Origin: Scleromitrula shiraiana
Taxonomy: Eukaryota > Ascomycota > Leotiomycetes > Helotiales > Sclerotiniaceae
DNA: 64,000 bases
NCBI GenBank assembly: GCA_028455995.1
Contig: JABELC010000002.1
Location: 1,302,001-1,366,000 of the forward strand
Reading direction: 5' to 3'
Program-made: the position numbers and the translations under genes
Notes under the pieces: generated by a model
What the model was told of the DNA's origin: nothing
Seen by the model: the letters and a program-made list of their open reading frames with translations, nothing else
Database searches by the model: none
Part shown: piece by piece, positions 1-9,354 of the stretch
Layout of the letters: every line of letters starts with the position of its first letter
Position numbering within the stretch: the first letter of the stretch is position 1

Positions 1-963
1 ACGACTAGGTGCAAGAATCACCGAGGCGGATTGTAAAGTTGGAACAAGTGAAACTGCCATTAACGTTGCTATCAATGATACTGCGACAGCATAATGTTTG
101 GAGAGGAGAGCCCTAAATGGTCTTAAAAAAATTGATGAAAGTAATGTAATCGACGTTTATCGATTCAGCAGCAAGTGCACCACCATCGCGGGAAAGCTGA
201 TAATATGGTTCTAATCTCTTTAACTTCAAAATCCGTAACCTGGAAAAGAACGCCAAAAACCACAGCAATCATGTTAGGTAAGTATTTGAAGTAGAAGTAA
301 TCCCACGTTTTCATTTCGCTTGGAGACCTGAATTGATATAGTGGCCCCTCGCAAGATAGCTGATATCGATATTCCTGCACTGCTCCCAATATCACTGAAA
401 CTATAACGAGCCCAGTGAGATACGGCCATCGCATCGAAAAGGGTTTCCAATTTGCTTGAGGATAGAAATTTCCACCGTTAAGGTTTTAAAAGATCGCTTT
501 TTTGCATTGAAGACAATGAATCCATATTTTCGAAGTTGCGATTGGTCTTGGTGGCTCCAGCAACACCAGCAAAGGAACTTATATCTACTGGAGAGTCCAT
601 GACCACTCGAACAATCTCCACTCTTCTGTTGGCTTCGTGTTGACCAAGATCCCTTAGAGTCGCAGCTCTTTTCAAACCGAGGCTTCGAAAAGAAATTCGT
701 CGTGACACGGCAGATGACTGTGTATCCGTTGTTGATGCCATTAAAGCTGCGCTCGTGATCGTACTGTCAGGTTTCCAACCTGCTCCAAGACCTCCGGTCA
801 GAATACCAGATGCTTCCTGTCGATTAAGCTTCACGCGCATCTCATCTGACATTGGACCTTGAAAAGACGATAAATCGAATGGAATGTGCATAGGTGATAC
901 CATTGGCGCATCCTCTTGTTCATCTTCTTCGTTTGCTGTCTTGTCGGCGCCTTTCCATTTCAT
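1..963 (-). pseudogene. DUF3433-family membrane protein, 5' part, frameshifted, cut by window edge
   Basis: The likely start is the Met at 963; an upstream in-frame Met exists at 1008. The first ~160 residues are polar and probably cytoplasmic. They are followed by a conserved block reading NWKPFSMRWPYL, a membrane segment (LTGLVIVSVILGAV), then motifs typical of fungal DUF3433 proteins: RLEPYYQLSR, NVDYITF and KHYAVAVSL. These blocks lie in three different frames. The reading frame must slip by one base at about 481-490, 217-224 and 119-134. In each case the coding strand has one base too many in or beside an A-run. No GT..AG intron explains the slips. The family is of unknown function, usually with two DUF3433 units; the rest of the gene lies left of the window. 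It could be a true pseudogene or carry assembly indels in homopolymers. Confidence 0.7.
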
Positions 964-1008
964 AGTGAATAATAACTGATACAGTATTTGGCTCAAAAAC
1001 AAATGCAT

Positions 1009-2691
1009 GTATGTAAGAGGAACTAAAGAACTAATAATATATCATCACATATCTTCGGACAATGTTCTATTACAGTAGTTCTTTAGCAAACGCGATCTGA
1101 GGCTGGAACTAGGGACATCTGCGTAGACTTCGACTCTCCCAATAGTGTTGCCAATGATCTTCTACTTATGAAGCCAAATCCAATCTCAAAATAGATTGGT
1201 TATGTGGTAATCGATTAGAGATCAATTAGAAACTCATGAATATAAAACATAAATAAATCAATAACCGCGCAGTAAGGATAAATATTCAAGGTTTTCTTCC
1301 AAGGTTCTTCTTCCAAGTTTCAGAAGAGAAAATGGGGAGGACCATACTGGATCGATTGAGGAACTGCAATTGAAGTTCAATACAGGTTACAGTAGTGCAT
1401 ACAGTCGTCGTACTCTCATGCGCTTCCCACGTTTCAGTGGTAGGGCTGAGAATATTCCGTAGTATAAATCAATCCAATCTAAAAGTTCTTCGTGGCAATA
1501 CCTACATGGTAGGTAGGATATGCTTAAGCTTTTTGCATTGTGCTACTTAGTTGGGAAAAATGTGAAAGTTGGGTATTTAAAAATTTTGAATTTATTACTA
1601 AAAATCATTAAAAATCGATATTTTTAGAAATTTATATTTTATTAATAAATAATAATTCAAAAAGATTATTTATATTTCTAGAAAAAGGTTATTCAATTAA
1701 TAAATTCATTAATTTTTTAGCATTAATTTTAATAAAATCAAAATTTATATTATTACTATATATAAAAAACATAAAAAATACACTGGCATTAAAATTGTCA
1801 TCAAAATCGCTTATTTTAATATTTTTGCTTGGTCTTAAGTTATATTTTTCCTGATTTGATAGCTATACTATAATACTATTTTAGCATATACGTATATACT
1901 AATGCAGTAATAAGTGTACCTAGGTAGGTAGTCGGGGTAGTGTACTCGTATTACTGAAGGAACTATTAGCCTCTCGATAGTTTTGAGGGGCGGGTGCGTA
2001 GGTGTTCACTGTCCAACCACCCCGTTGGTCTCGACCCGCCGCCGGCTAAATTTCTAGCCATTACAACCAGAACCTTTAACATCATGATCCTCTTACTTGA
2101 GCATTTACAGTAATGGCATGAATGTAACTCCCCTCTCTCAAAAATGCTGTCTGTCTATCATATTTTCAATTTCAATCCCCCTCCTATACGCATACTTAAG
2201 TATAGCTGGTTTGCTTTCATTGCACAAGTTTTGATGGTGGAAAGATTTCTAGCATTGGAAAGGTAGTCTTCTCAACATGTTATATCATTAATTATTCATG
2301 TCCACCAGATATTTATCCGGGAATCCCTTTCATCCATTTCCTCTCTTATTGTTTACTTTCAGTCAAAGCAACATTGATATTTATAGTTTCATTTCATACG
2401 TTTGTTCAATTGCAAGTGCTCTACTATTCAGCCAAGCTATACACAATATATACGCTATCATATCTCCAATATTTATCTTATCAATCAAAACTCGAATAAA
2501 ATTCTCATCATGTTTATCACAAAACAAGATTCATTCGTTGCATTGATCACAAAGAACGGCCTGAAAGTCGATAGTTGATATATTTTGGTACTATGTCTAG
2601 GTCTCTATGTATGATCTTACAACCATGCTGAATACAATGTATTAAGTATTACTTCCTCCAAGACCATGAAAGCTAACAAAATCAAATAAAA
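1009..2691. other. Intergenic spacer between the DUF3433 relic and wetA
   Basis: No supportable gene. It contains an extreme AT-rich island (about 1551-1880) followed by a short GC-rich patch (about 1985-2050). An 82-codon plus-strand ORF at 2298-2546 is low-complexity and reads like downstream flank of wetA. Confidence 0.6.
1551..1880. repeat. AT-rich island
   Basis: About 330 bases are almost entirely A and T, in runs such as TTTATTATTAATAAATAATA-like strings, with no coding potential. Copies of GGTAGGTAG lie on both sides (about 1511-1519 and 1923-1931). Such islands in filamentous ascomycetes are often RIP-mutated transposon remains. That origin is inferred, because no transposase motif survives. 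Confidence 0.45.
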
Positions 2692-4545
2692 TCAAACAAA
2701 CAAACCCTCTTCAACTAAAGTTCCTACATCTCCTCCAGCTGCTTTGATAGCTCTCAAAGCCGCTTGAGATAGCTTTCTTCGCTTCTCCATCGCTTCTTTC
2801 TCTCTTCTAGCCTTTGTCTTACTCGATCCACTTGGAGCAACTCCTGTTAATATCTTTCTACTATCATCCGGTGTATAATTCACGAAATCTACCATGCCAC
2901 CATTTGTTGGGGTCTTTGGTGAGCCATGTTTATTCTTCGACTTTCTCTGTTTTCGCACATGGAAAGTGGGAGAGGATTTGGGAGATGGGCTTTCAGATGG
3001 GCTTGGACTCGGTCGATTTTTTCGTGACCTGGAACTCGAATGTTGAGACTTTCTGATGGGAGATGAATGCTGGTGCTGGTGTTGATGTTGGTGTTGGTGC
3101 TGCACATAGCGAGGTCGAGGTCCAGGGTAAGATGCTGAATGATGGTGTTGTCTACCTCCATGAGTGCTCATATGAGGATAACCTTGGTGTTGATGGAGCA
3201 TGGGGGATGAATCAACTACATAGGACTGCTGAGTCATATTATCGGGTATTGAGATCATCAAGCCTGATGACATATTCATCTCATTGTGGGCAGCGTGGGC
3301 ATATGAAGCCTCGTTTTGTAAATGATAAGCAAGGCTTTTTGTTGCCCTTTGTGGGTTTCGATGAAGGGTATTCGGTGAAGGCTGAGCCATTGGCGTTGTA
3401 GCCGCGTGATTCCACCAAAGAGAATTTCCATTAGCTTCCACCTCAACTGGATATTCAGATGAGGCTCCAAGGGAGCCATAATTCGAAGATCCCGGTAAGT
3501 GCGACCATGTAGCTGACACCTGCTGAGATTTTGGGGTCATAGGATATATCGATCCAGTCGACGATGAATGATGAAAGCGCATGTCTGGTGTAGCTTTTGG
3601 TGTCGATTGAGGAGTGTTATAATCTGTAGGTACTGCAGGGAATTGCATTGGCCGTGGCATGTCCCAGAGATCATTAATACCTTCGGATTTTAGTGTTTGC
3701 TTGCTCGAGCTATCTGATGCATCGGAGTTTCTTGCAGATTTTGGAGGTGTAATTGGTTGTTGAAATTCGAAGCCAAATTTTGAAGCATCAAGAGCAAGCT
3801 TGCGTCCCAATGCATTGGAATCACGGCTCACTTTGCTATTGTTGGATGGGCCTCGGGTCATTTTTGGAGTAGTGCTCGATTTGCGAATTGGACTTCGTAG
3901 GATTTTTCCAGTATTTTTACTTGCTTTCTTTAAAGTGTTTGCGAGAGCTTCGACGCGATTCTTCTTTTTCGTAGCTGCTGGTACTGGTGACGATGGAAGT
4001 GATGGATGCGACCATGCTTCTATATGTGGTGAGTGTAGTGAGATGGTCTCAAGGCTGAGAAGATCAGAGTCAGAGATTGCGGCTCTGCCAGAAAGTTCTG
4101 CATAGAAAAGGTTGTCTTCTGTGCCATCTTGTGGTGAGGCCGAATCTTGGGCGAAAACCCATGGGTCCCCTTGCCAATTGTCCTCAATATCTTTTGCACC
4201 AGGCAGAGAATCTAGTGATGTCTCTTCAGATTCATCTTTCTTATCTGATTTATCGGGATATGTTAAGTCCGGCATGTCAGAATGAGGATCATTGGCGGGG
4301 CTAAAAGTAATAAATTGGTCAAAAAGGTCGTTATCCAATTCGTCAAAATTATGGGAGAAAAAGTCGGAGGATTTCTCATAGTGTGCCGCTGCCGACGAAG
4401 ACATGGTGGCTGTAGTAGAGTAAGTTGATAAGTGAGGTTTAGAAATGCCCGAGGTAAGGGAAGAAGGGGGAGGTATGCGTCGGCGTGTGCTAGGCTGGAA
4501 GAAGCTCGTGCAGATGTACGATGATGTATTCGATGAAGCAAACAT
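2692..4545 (-). CDS. wetA: WetA-like conidiation/spore-wall developmental regulator
   Basis: Single-exon ORF of 617 codons. The last ~65 residues carry the conserved WetA C-terminus: DFVNYTPDDSRKILTGVAPS followed by a basic helix containing KTKARREKEA and RRKLSQAALRAIKAAGGD. The N-terminal acidic block (FDQFITFSP) also fits WetA. In Aspergillus WetA acts in the nucleus, downstream of BrlA and AbaA, and controls late spore maturation and wall integrity. Between the ends the protein is disordered and rich in Ser, Pro and His, with an alternating HQ tract at about residues 488-500. The first Met is at 4545, but the Met at 4404 (residue 48) begins a segment nearer to other WetA starts, so the true start is uncertain. 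No intron is needed. The gene is isolated by long spacers, as is common for developmental regulators. Confidence 0.85.
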   Translation of the reverse strand: MFASSNTSSYICTSFFQPSTRRRIPPPSSLTSGISKPHLSTYSTTATMSSSAAAHYEKSSDFFSHNFDELDNDLFDQFITFSPANDPHSDMPDLTYPDKSDKKDESEETSLDSLPGAKDIEDNWQGDPWVFAQDSASPQDGTEDNLFYAELSGRAAISDSDLLSLETISLHSPHIEAWSHPSLPSSPVPAATKKKNRVEALANTLKKASKNTGKILRSPIRKSSTTPKMTRGPSNNSKVSRDSNALGRKLALDASKFGFEFQQPITPPKSARNSDASDSSSKQTLKSEGINDLWDMPRPMQFPAVPTDYNTPQSTPKATPDMRFHHSSSTGSIYPMTPKSQQVSATWSHLPGSSNYGSLGASSEYPVEVEANGNSLWWNHAATTPMAQPSPNTLHRNPQRATKSLAYHLQNEASYAHAAHNEMNMSSGLMISIPDNMTQQSYVVDSSPMLHQHQGYPHMSTHGGRQHHHSASYPGPRPRYVQHQHQHQHQHQHSSPIRKSQHSSSRSRKNRPSPSPSESPSPKSSPTFHVRKQRKSKNKHGSPKTPTNGGMVDFVNYTPDDSRKILTGVAPSGSSKTKARREKEAMEKRRKLSQAALRAIKAAGGDVGTLVEEGLFV

Positions 4546-4550
4546 GTCAA

Positions 4551-7371
4551 AACAGTCCAGGAGGGGATATTTATGAATAAGTCAGGTGGCTACCAGCCTT
4601 CTGCATTAATTTTATGCAGTTATATCTTTGGAATGTGTTTCCTTTTGCGTGATATACACGTGATGGTGTAGTTTGCATAGTCTTCAAGCATCACTTTGAA
4701 TTCTTCGAGAAGGCTATTCGCGAGCCGATGCTAGCCACATCAATTCACATGCGGTGATGGATTTCCGATTTCAATTGCTTCAGTAGGTGGGTTAGGAATG
4801 TATTGCATTCTTTTCAATGGACAGGCGAGTAATCCTCGCGCTGCCAGATTTGTATATTTCTGCAACCGTCGAGAAGAAGGACAGCAATTGCAAAGCTAAA
4901 AACATTTGAAGGAGCTGTGAGAATATAAGCACCCCCTCCCCCCATAGCCCATAGAGAATGGAAAAAATTCCTTTCAGACGGAATTCGAAGGACAAAGAAG
5001 TTCTACTACGACAAAGAAATTTTCTCGAATAAAGAAAAGGTATTTTCGCTGGTATAGCTATGCTTAGCTGTCGCTTACAAGAGCATTGTACCTCTCCCGA
5101 GGAATGTTAATCGTCGATCATCCGGGATCGTTGTCGCTGCTCAGTTTTTCATGTGGCTGGCAGGAACTTTGGAAGCATTCCAAACGAAACCGATCATTCT
5201 CCAACATGGCGGTAACATCAATTACCCAACCTCTTATTTTCTGTAACCGGATATCCAAGTTCATGGAGCGGGGAAACGTTTTCAGATCTAGAAAAATGTA
5301 ATTATAGCTCATCAAATGAAGCAAGTAAAATAAAAAATAGTATGATAGAAACAAGAACAATATAAAGTAAAAAACTCCCCTTTTCACATGACATTAACAT
5401 AGCTCTTATTATTGCATCATCTAATTCCTCGCATCCAAGCTCTCCCTTCACTTCCCACCCACACTTCCTTCATTCCTCAAACTCAAAACAAGCAAGCAAC
5501 AGACTTGATGCAATTCTACCCGCAATCCTTCGTCTACATATGGCACATGGCCCCACAAATCGAAATCTCATCGGCTTTTGAGAATGTCCTTGAGGAACGT
5601 AGGAATAAGGAGAGACTGAGACGTGATTTGTTGTGGCATTGGCATATGCTTATTTTGAGTGTGAAGAAGAAGGCCGAGAAGATTACGGGTATTGGTACGG
5701 GATCGGGGTCGAGGGATGAGGAGGGTGTGAATTGATTGGGGGGAGGGGGGGCTTGGATGCTGTGCTGGGATGGGCTTGAAGTTTCTTTGTACATGGAACA
5801 AAGAAGTGAGGATTGAGGGAAATTTTGTTCAATGAGAATGGGCCTTGATGCTTTCTTTGATGATATACGGGTTTGATCCTGGAGTAGTGCATTACTGGCT
5901 TGCCGCGAGCTTTGCCGGTGGGGAGCTAGGGGGTAGTGGGATTATGTGGGATTCTCGCCATGTCTTGCGACTCGAACTATGTGATTTTTATATTGATATA
6001 CTGGTCCGTACCCATACTTCTCTTCTTTTACTTTCTTTTGAGGGCCCACAATGGGGCTTCTGGATTGAAATGAATTGGATGCTCCGGAGGTGTGGTGGAG
6101 AACTTGGTTTCTTGGCGATTTCTGCGTCATTCATTACCTGATTTTGCTCTGGGACACAATACAACGACGTACGACGAGATGGTTCGAATTGTAGCAGTGC
6201 TACTCGTCACATCATGACCTACCATGACGACAAATCATCATTCGATTCCATTCATTGATTGGGGGAAAACTTAGTTCTCGTTTACTCGTCATTGGAATCT
6301 CTGAGATTAATGCACGCAGGCAATATTTGTCTCAACATCAAGTTCTGTTGCAACACTCTTGTGCATTTCTACATATATGAAAATCCTTGGGAAAGTCTGG
6401 GTGAAAAAAAAATAACATTCTTGAGATGAAAATATTGGGATATGAATGGGTTGTATATAAGTGCTATCTAGCCTATATTGTTACATCATATCGTACTTTA
6501 TTGGGGCTTGGAGAAATAGCGCCCATGAGTATGTTGGTGATGTTTCTTGACTGATGAACTGATAATGCAGGACGAGGTGATACATCGCTTGGTGTTTCAA
6601 TGCCTGTGGAAAGGGGAGAGTCCTACGCAGAATGAGACTTTCATTATCAGATGAAATCAATAAACTGAGAGCCATGCGCTCTCTCACTTGGTTTTCTTTC
6701 CATATATTTTGATCGTGTGATGGCTATCTACTAACAGTAGACCGTTTTCCCGTTGTGGCTACTAGCGCCATACAAATGTATACTGCCCAAATACAATTCC
6801 TCATCCTACCCATCAACTCATTCACCATATCATATTATACATCACACACCACATCAAATTAAAAGACCGCGACGACTCTAAATTAGACCTGGCTCGGCCC
6901 AGCTTGACCCAGAAACTCAAGAATGTAACTTAGCAGCAAAAACAAAATAAAGGCCTCAGCTTGTTCAGATTTTCCTTATGAATAATTGATTCCTTGATCA
7001 AAGAAAGGAAGAAAGGAATAAAGAAACGAGTAGAAAAGATGGCGAGGAAAACTAAACATTCAGGTCCTGAAGAAAATCAGAAGAATGGATAGTTTGACAT
7101 TGATGGGGTACTCGTGGGAAGGGTCAAAGAACAAAGAATTGAGAGTAGAGTTGGGAGGATAGAGGAAAGGGAGCACGACATAATATATAGGTAGCTAAGA
7201 GATATGTGATAGAGAGGTATGAATTGAGCTTTTCTGGTGCTAGTGTTGGATGCTGGCAGAGGAATTTTATGGAAGGATAAGGTAGAGTGGCACATATTCA
7301 TATTCATAGATATACATTGCTGTAAATTACTATATTTTACACAGATTTATACCCATCTGAAGCTATGCATA
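4551..7371. other. Long spacer upstream of wetA
   Basis: No recognisable gene apart from one uncertain small ORF (5412-5735). The part next to wetA, about 4.55-5.1 kb, is its probable promoter and leader. The remaining ORFs are short and have unrelated, low-information translations on both strands. Confidence 0.5.
5412..5735 (+). CDS. Uncertain small hypothetical protein
   Basis: 107-codon ORF. From the internal Met at 5508 it reads like a compact protein: a short aromatic N-terminus (MQFYPQSFVYIWHM), then a long charged amphipathic helix (ENVLEERRNKERLRRDLLWH) and a basic tail. I recognise no family. The sequence composition is less biased than neighbouring shadow ORFs, which is the only reason to list it. 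It may equally be chance. Confidence 0.3.
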   Translation: MHHLIPRIQALPSLPTHTSFIPQTQNKQATDLMQFYPQSFVYIWHMAPQIEISSAFENVLEERRNKERLRRDLLWHWHMLILSVKKKAEKITGIGTGSGSRDEEGVN

Positions 7372-7617
7372 TCTCCTCGGAGGGCATTGTCCAGTGGGTC
7401 TAGTGCTGATTTTTAAAATCGCGATATAATGTATTTGAAATATATAAAGACGTGTAGTTAAATAAGAGGAATTCAAACATGTTTTCAAATTATAAATAGC
7501 TCTAGTTTTGATTGTTAAATTGAAATAAGTGTACTTGAAATTATACTAGATTGTTAACATATATACGCGAAAACCACTTTACGCGCTAGTCCCACTGGAC
7601 AGTGTCCTCCGAGGAGA
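7372..7617. mobile_element. 246-bp MITE-like element with long terminal inverted repeats and TA target duplication
   Basis: The ends begin TCTCCTCGGAGG and close with its exact reverse complement. Inverted similarity continues about 45-60 bases inward with mismatches, through TGTCCAGTGGG and CTAG and on to CGCG..TATA. The element is directly flanked by TA on both sides (7370-7371 and 7618-7619). The core is AT-rich and non-coding. The TIR structure with a TA duplication matches non-autonomous Tc1/mariner elements. It sits about 120 bp beyond the 3' end of sdh5. The TIR itself holds a small palindrome, CCTCGGAGG. Confidence 0.8.
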
Positions 7618-7741
7618 TAGTGCATATCATATATACACTAAAACAATCATAATGTACTGTTTTTACAATCGAATAGAGACCCTTGGTCTAGATCGTTAAT
7701 TATGGTACAATCGGTTTACTTTTTTAAATTAAGAATTCCCC

Positions 7742-8911
7742 TTAAGTTGATTTGGCGGCCTTTCCATCTGCTTCGTAAATCGGAGGCATAAATGCCATAC
7801 CGCCACCACTACCAGCTGCATCCAATTCCTCTCCATGTACACCCCCCGCACTCCTCGAGATAACGTGTTTCCTCAACATAGCTAATATTTCACTATTTCT
7901 CCAACGTAGCGGAACAGGGCGATAGGCTGGCTTGAAGGTTCCTACTGTTTGGGCCCATTCTCCACTTCGTGGGGCTCCATTTCTCCATGCGTCGGTTTCG
8001 AGTTTGGGACCATCGGAAGCTGAGGTGGTTTTCCCTACATCTACTATAGAAGCTTTCTTCTGCGATTGGCTGTTTTGATCGATTCCCTTAGCATTGGCAG
8101 TAGCACCTTCAATGCCCTCGCCTGCTCCCTCGGCAGTCTCTCGAGATGTAGGTGATGGCTCTTGAGTAGCCCAGTAATAAATATCCCAATCATTTTCGTC
8201 GAGGAAGAGATCATATTGTGCCATTTGAGACTTGGTCATGGTTGGGAGGTATTTGGCGGCGAAAGTGGACATAAGAAGGTCGGATTCGAGTGTTCCACGC
8301 TTACGAGATTGGTCTGTTTTGGAGAGGTTAGTATGCTGTGATAATGCGAATATTGGGTAGTTGCCCAGGAATTGTAAAATATTTAAGGGTGTATAGATAA
8401 TTGATTGAAACAAAATGGAATACCTACACACTAACCTCGCCCTCATCTTCTCCTCATCCTCACCCGTCCGTCTCAAAGGTTCAACTCTAAAACTCGCCCC
8501 TTCCAACTGTCCTACTCCCATCTCTCCCCCAGTCGCCTCCCCCCCAGATCTCGATCCATCCTGTGTACCTCCCGTCATTCGTTCTGTATTCTCAGGTATG
8601 CTATCCTTGGGTGCAAAGTTTCCTTTAGAGTCTACGCTGGTGATGAATTCCGGTGGTACTTGGCCTGCTCCTACGCTGGGCAATTCATTTGCGATTGTAG
8701 AATTTGTGTTTGTCATATGCGGGTTTAAAGGTTTGGATGTTTGAGCTTTTCGATATTCATCCACGCCTGCATGAGAAGAAGCATTGCCCGGATTGGAATT
8801 GGATACGTTATTTGAGGAGGAGAAGCGGAGAGGGGTACTGGCAAATGCGCGGGTGGTGAGGGCTGAGCTTGAGGGTCGAATGGCCCGATGGAGTATACGC
8901 AGAGATGTCAT
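7742..8911 (-). CDS. sdh5: Succinate dehydrogenase assembly factor 2 (Sdh5/SDHAF2), mitochondrial
   Basis: Two exons: 8911-8428 and 8313-7742. The intron (8427-8314) has donor GTAGGT and acceptor AACAG. Splicing joins ...RARLV to YQSRKRGTLESDLL, which restores the conserved domain; reading through the intron destroys it. The product is 351 aa. The N-terminus is Arg/Ser rich and non-acidic (MTSLRILHRAIRPSSS), a mitochondrial targeting type. The core at about residues 162-210 has the SDHAF2 signature: YQSRKRG, LLMSTFA, MAQYDLFLD and WDIYYW. SDHAF2 promotes covalent FAD attachment to the succinate dehydrogenase flavoprotein. The protein is about twice the length of yeast Sdh5 because of low-complexity extensions on both sides. 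The C-terminal segment WAQTVGTFKPAYRPVPLRWR looks structured. Confidence 0.9.
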   Translation of the reverse strand: MTSLRILHRAIRPSSSALTTRAFASTPLRFSSSNNVSNSNPGNASSHAGVDEYRKAQTSKPLNPHMTNTNSTIANELPSVGAGQVPPEFITSVDSKGNFAPKDSIPENTERMTGGTQDGSRSGGEATGGEMGVGQLEGASFRVEPLRRTGEDEEKMRARLVCRYSILFQSIIYTPLNILQFLGNYPIFALSQHTNLSKTDQSRKRGTLESDLLMSTFAAKYLPTMTKSQMAQYDLFLDENDWDIYYWATQEPSPTSRETAEGAGEGIEGATANAKGIDQNSQSQKKASIVDVGKTTSASDGPKLETDAWRNGAPRSGEWAQTVGTFKPAYRPVPLRWRNSEILAMLRKHVISRSAGGVHGEELDAAGSGGGMAFMPPIYEADGKAAKST

Positions 8912-9354
8912 TGTAATCGTGTATGATGCAGAGTATAATTTTTGTTAAGATGGGTTCAATTCAAATTGATCTATAGCTGGCACAGGTGTTCGTGAGGTTG
9001 AGAAATTCGCGGGGAAGACTTCGCGGTGCTAGAGGTAAATAAACGTCATTGACTTTTTGCACCAGCGCGGGATCGCGGAAGGCATCGGCCCGTTGTCTAC
9101 CGAGGTCCGGAAACTTTAATTCAAGGGGTAGCGACGACTTCTATTTCCTCCTTTCCATTTGATATTTCATTTATATTGGGAAACAACAGATAAAAGACAA
9201 TTAAGACACTGATTTCATTTGATAAATTACTCCGCATTTTGTTGTGCCCATCTTTACAACATTTTGCATTATGCAAAGCTTGTTTTGACACAGCAATATT
9301 GAATCCATGGTAAAGCTATAGCTCACGAACGCATGAAATCTCTGACCGAATCTT
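8912..9354. promoter_or_regulatory. sdh5 promoter / 3' flank of the 925-aa gene
   Basis: 443-bp gap. It must hold the sdh5 promoter and leader on the minus strand and the terminator side of the upstream gene. No specific site could be assigned. Confidence 0.4.

Noticed and set aside
2298..2546. 82-codon plus-strand ORF beyond wetA
   Set aside because: Hydrophobic, low-information translation in an AT-rich flank, with no motif and no splice context.
3063..3401. 112-codon ORF antisense to wetA, rich in Gly/Val/Ala
   Set aside because: It is the mirror of the His-Gln microsatellite in wetA; the composition is explained by the repeat.
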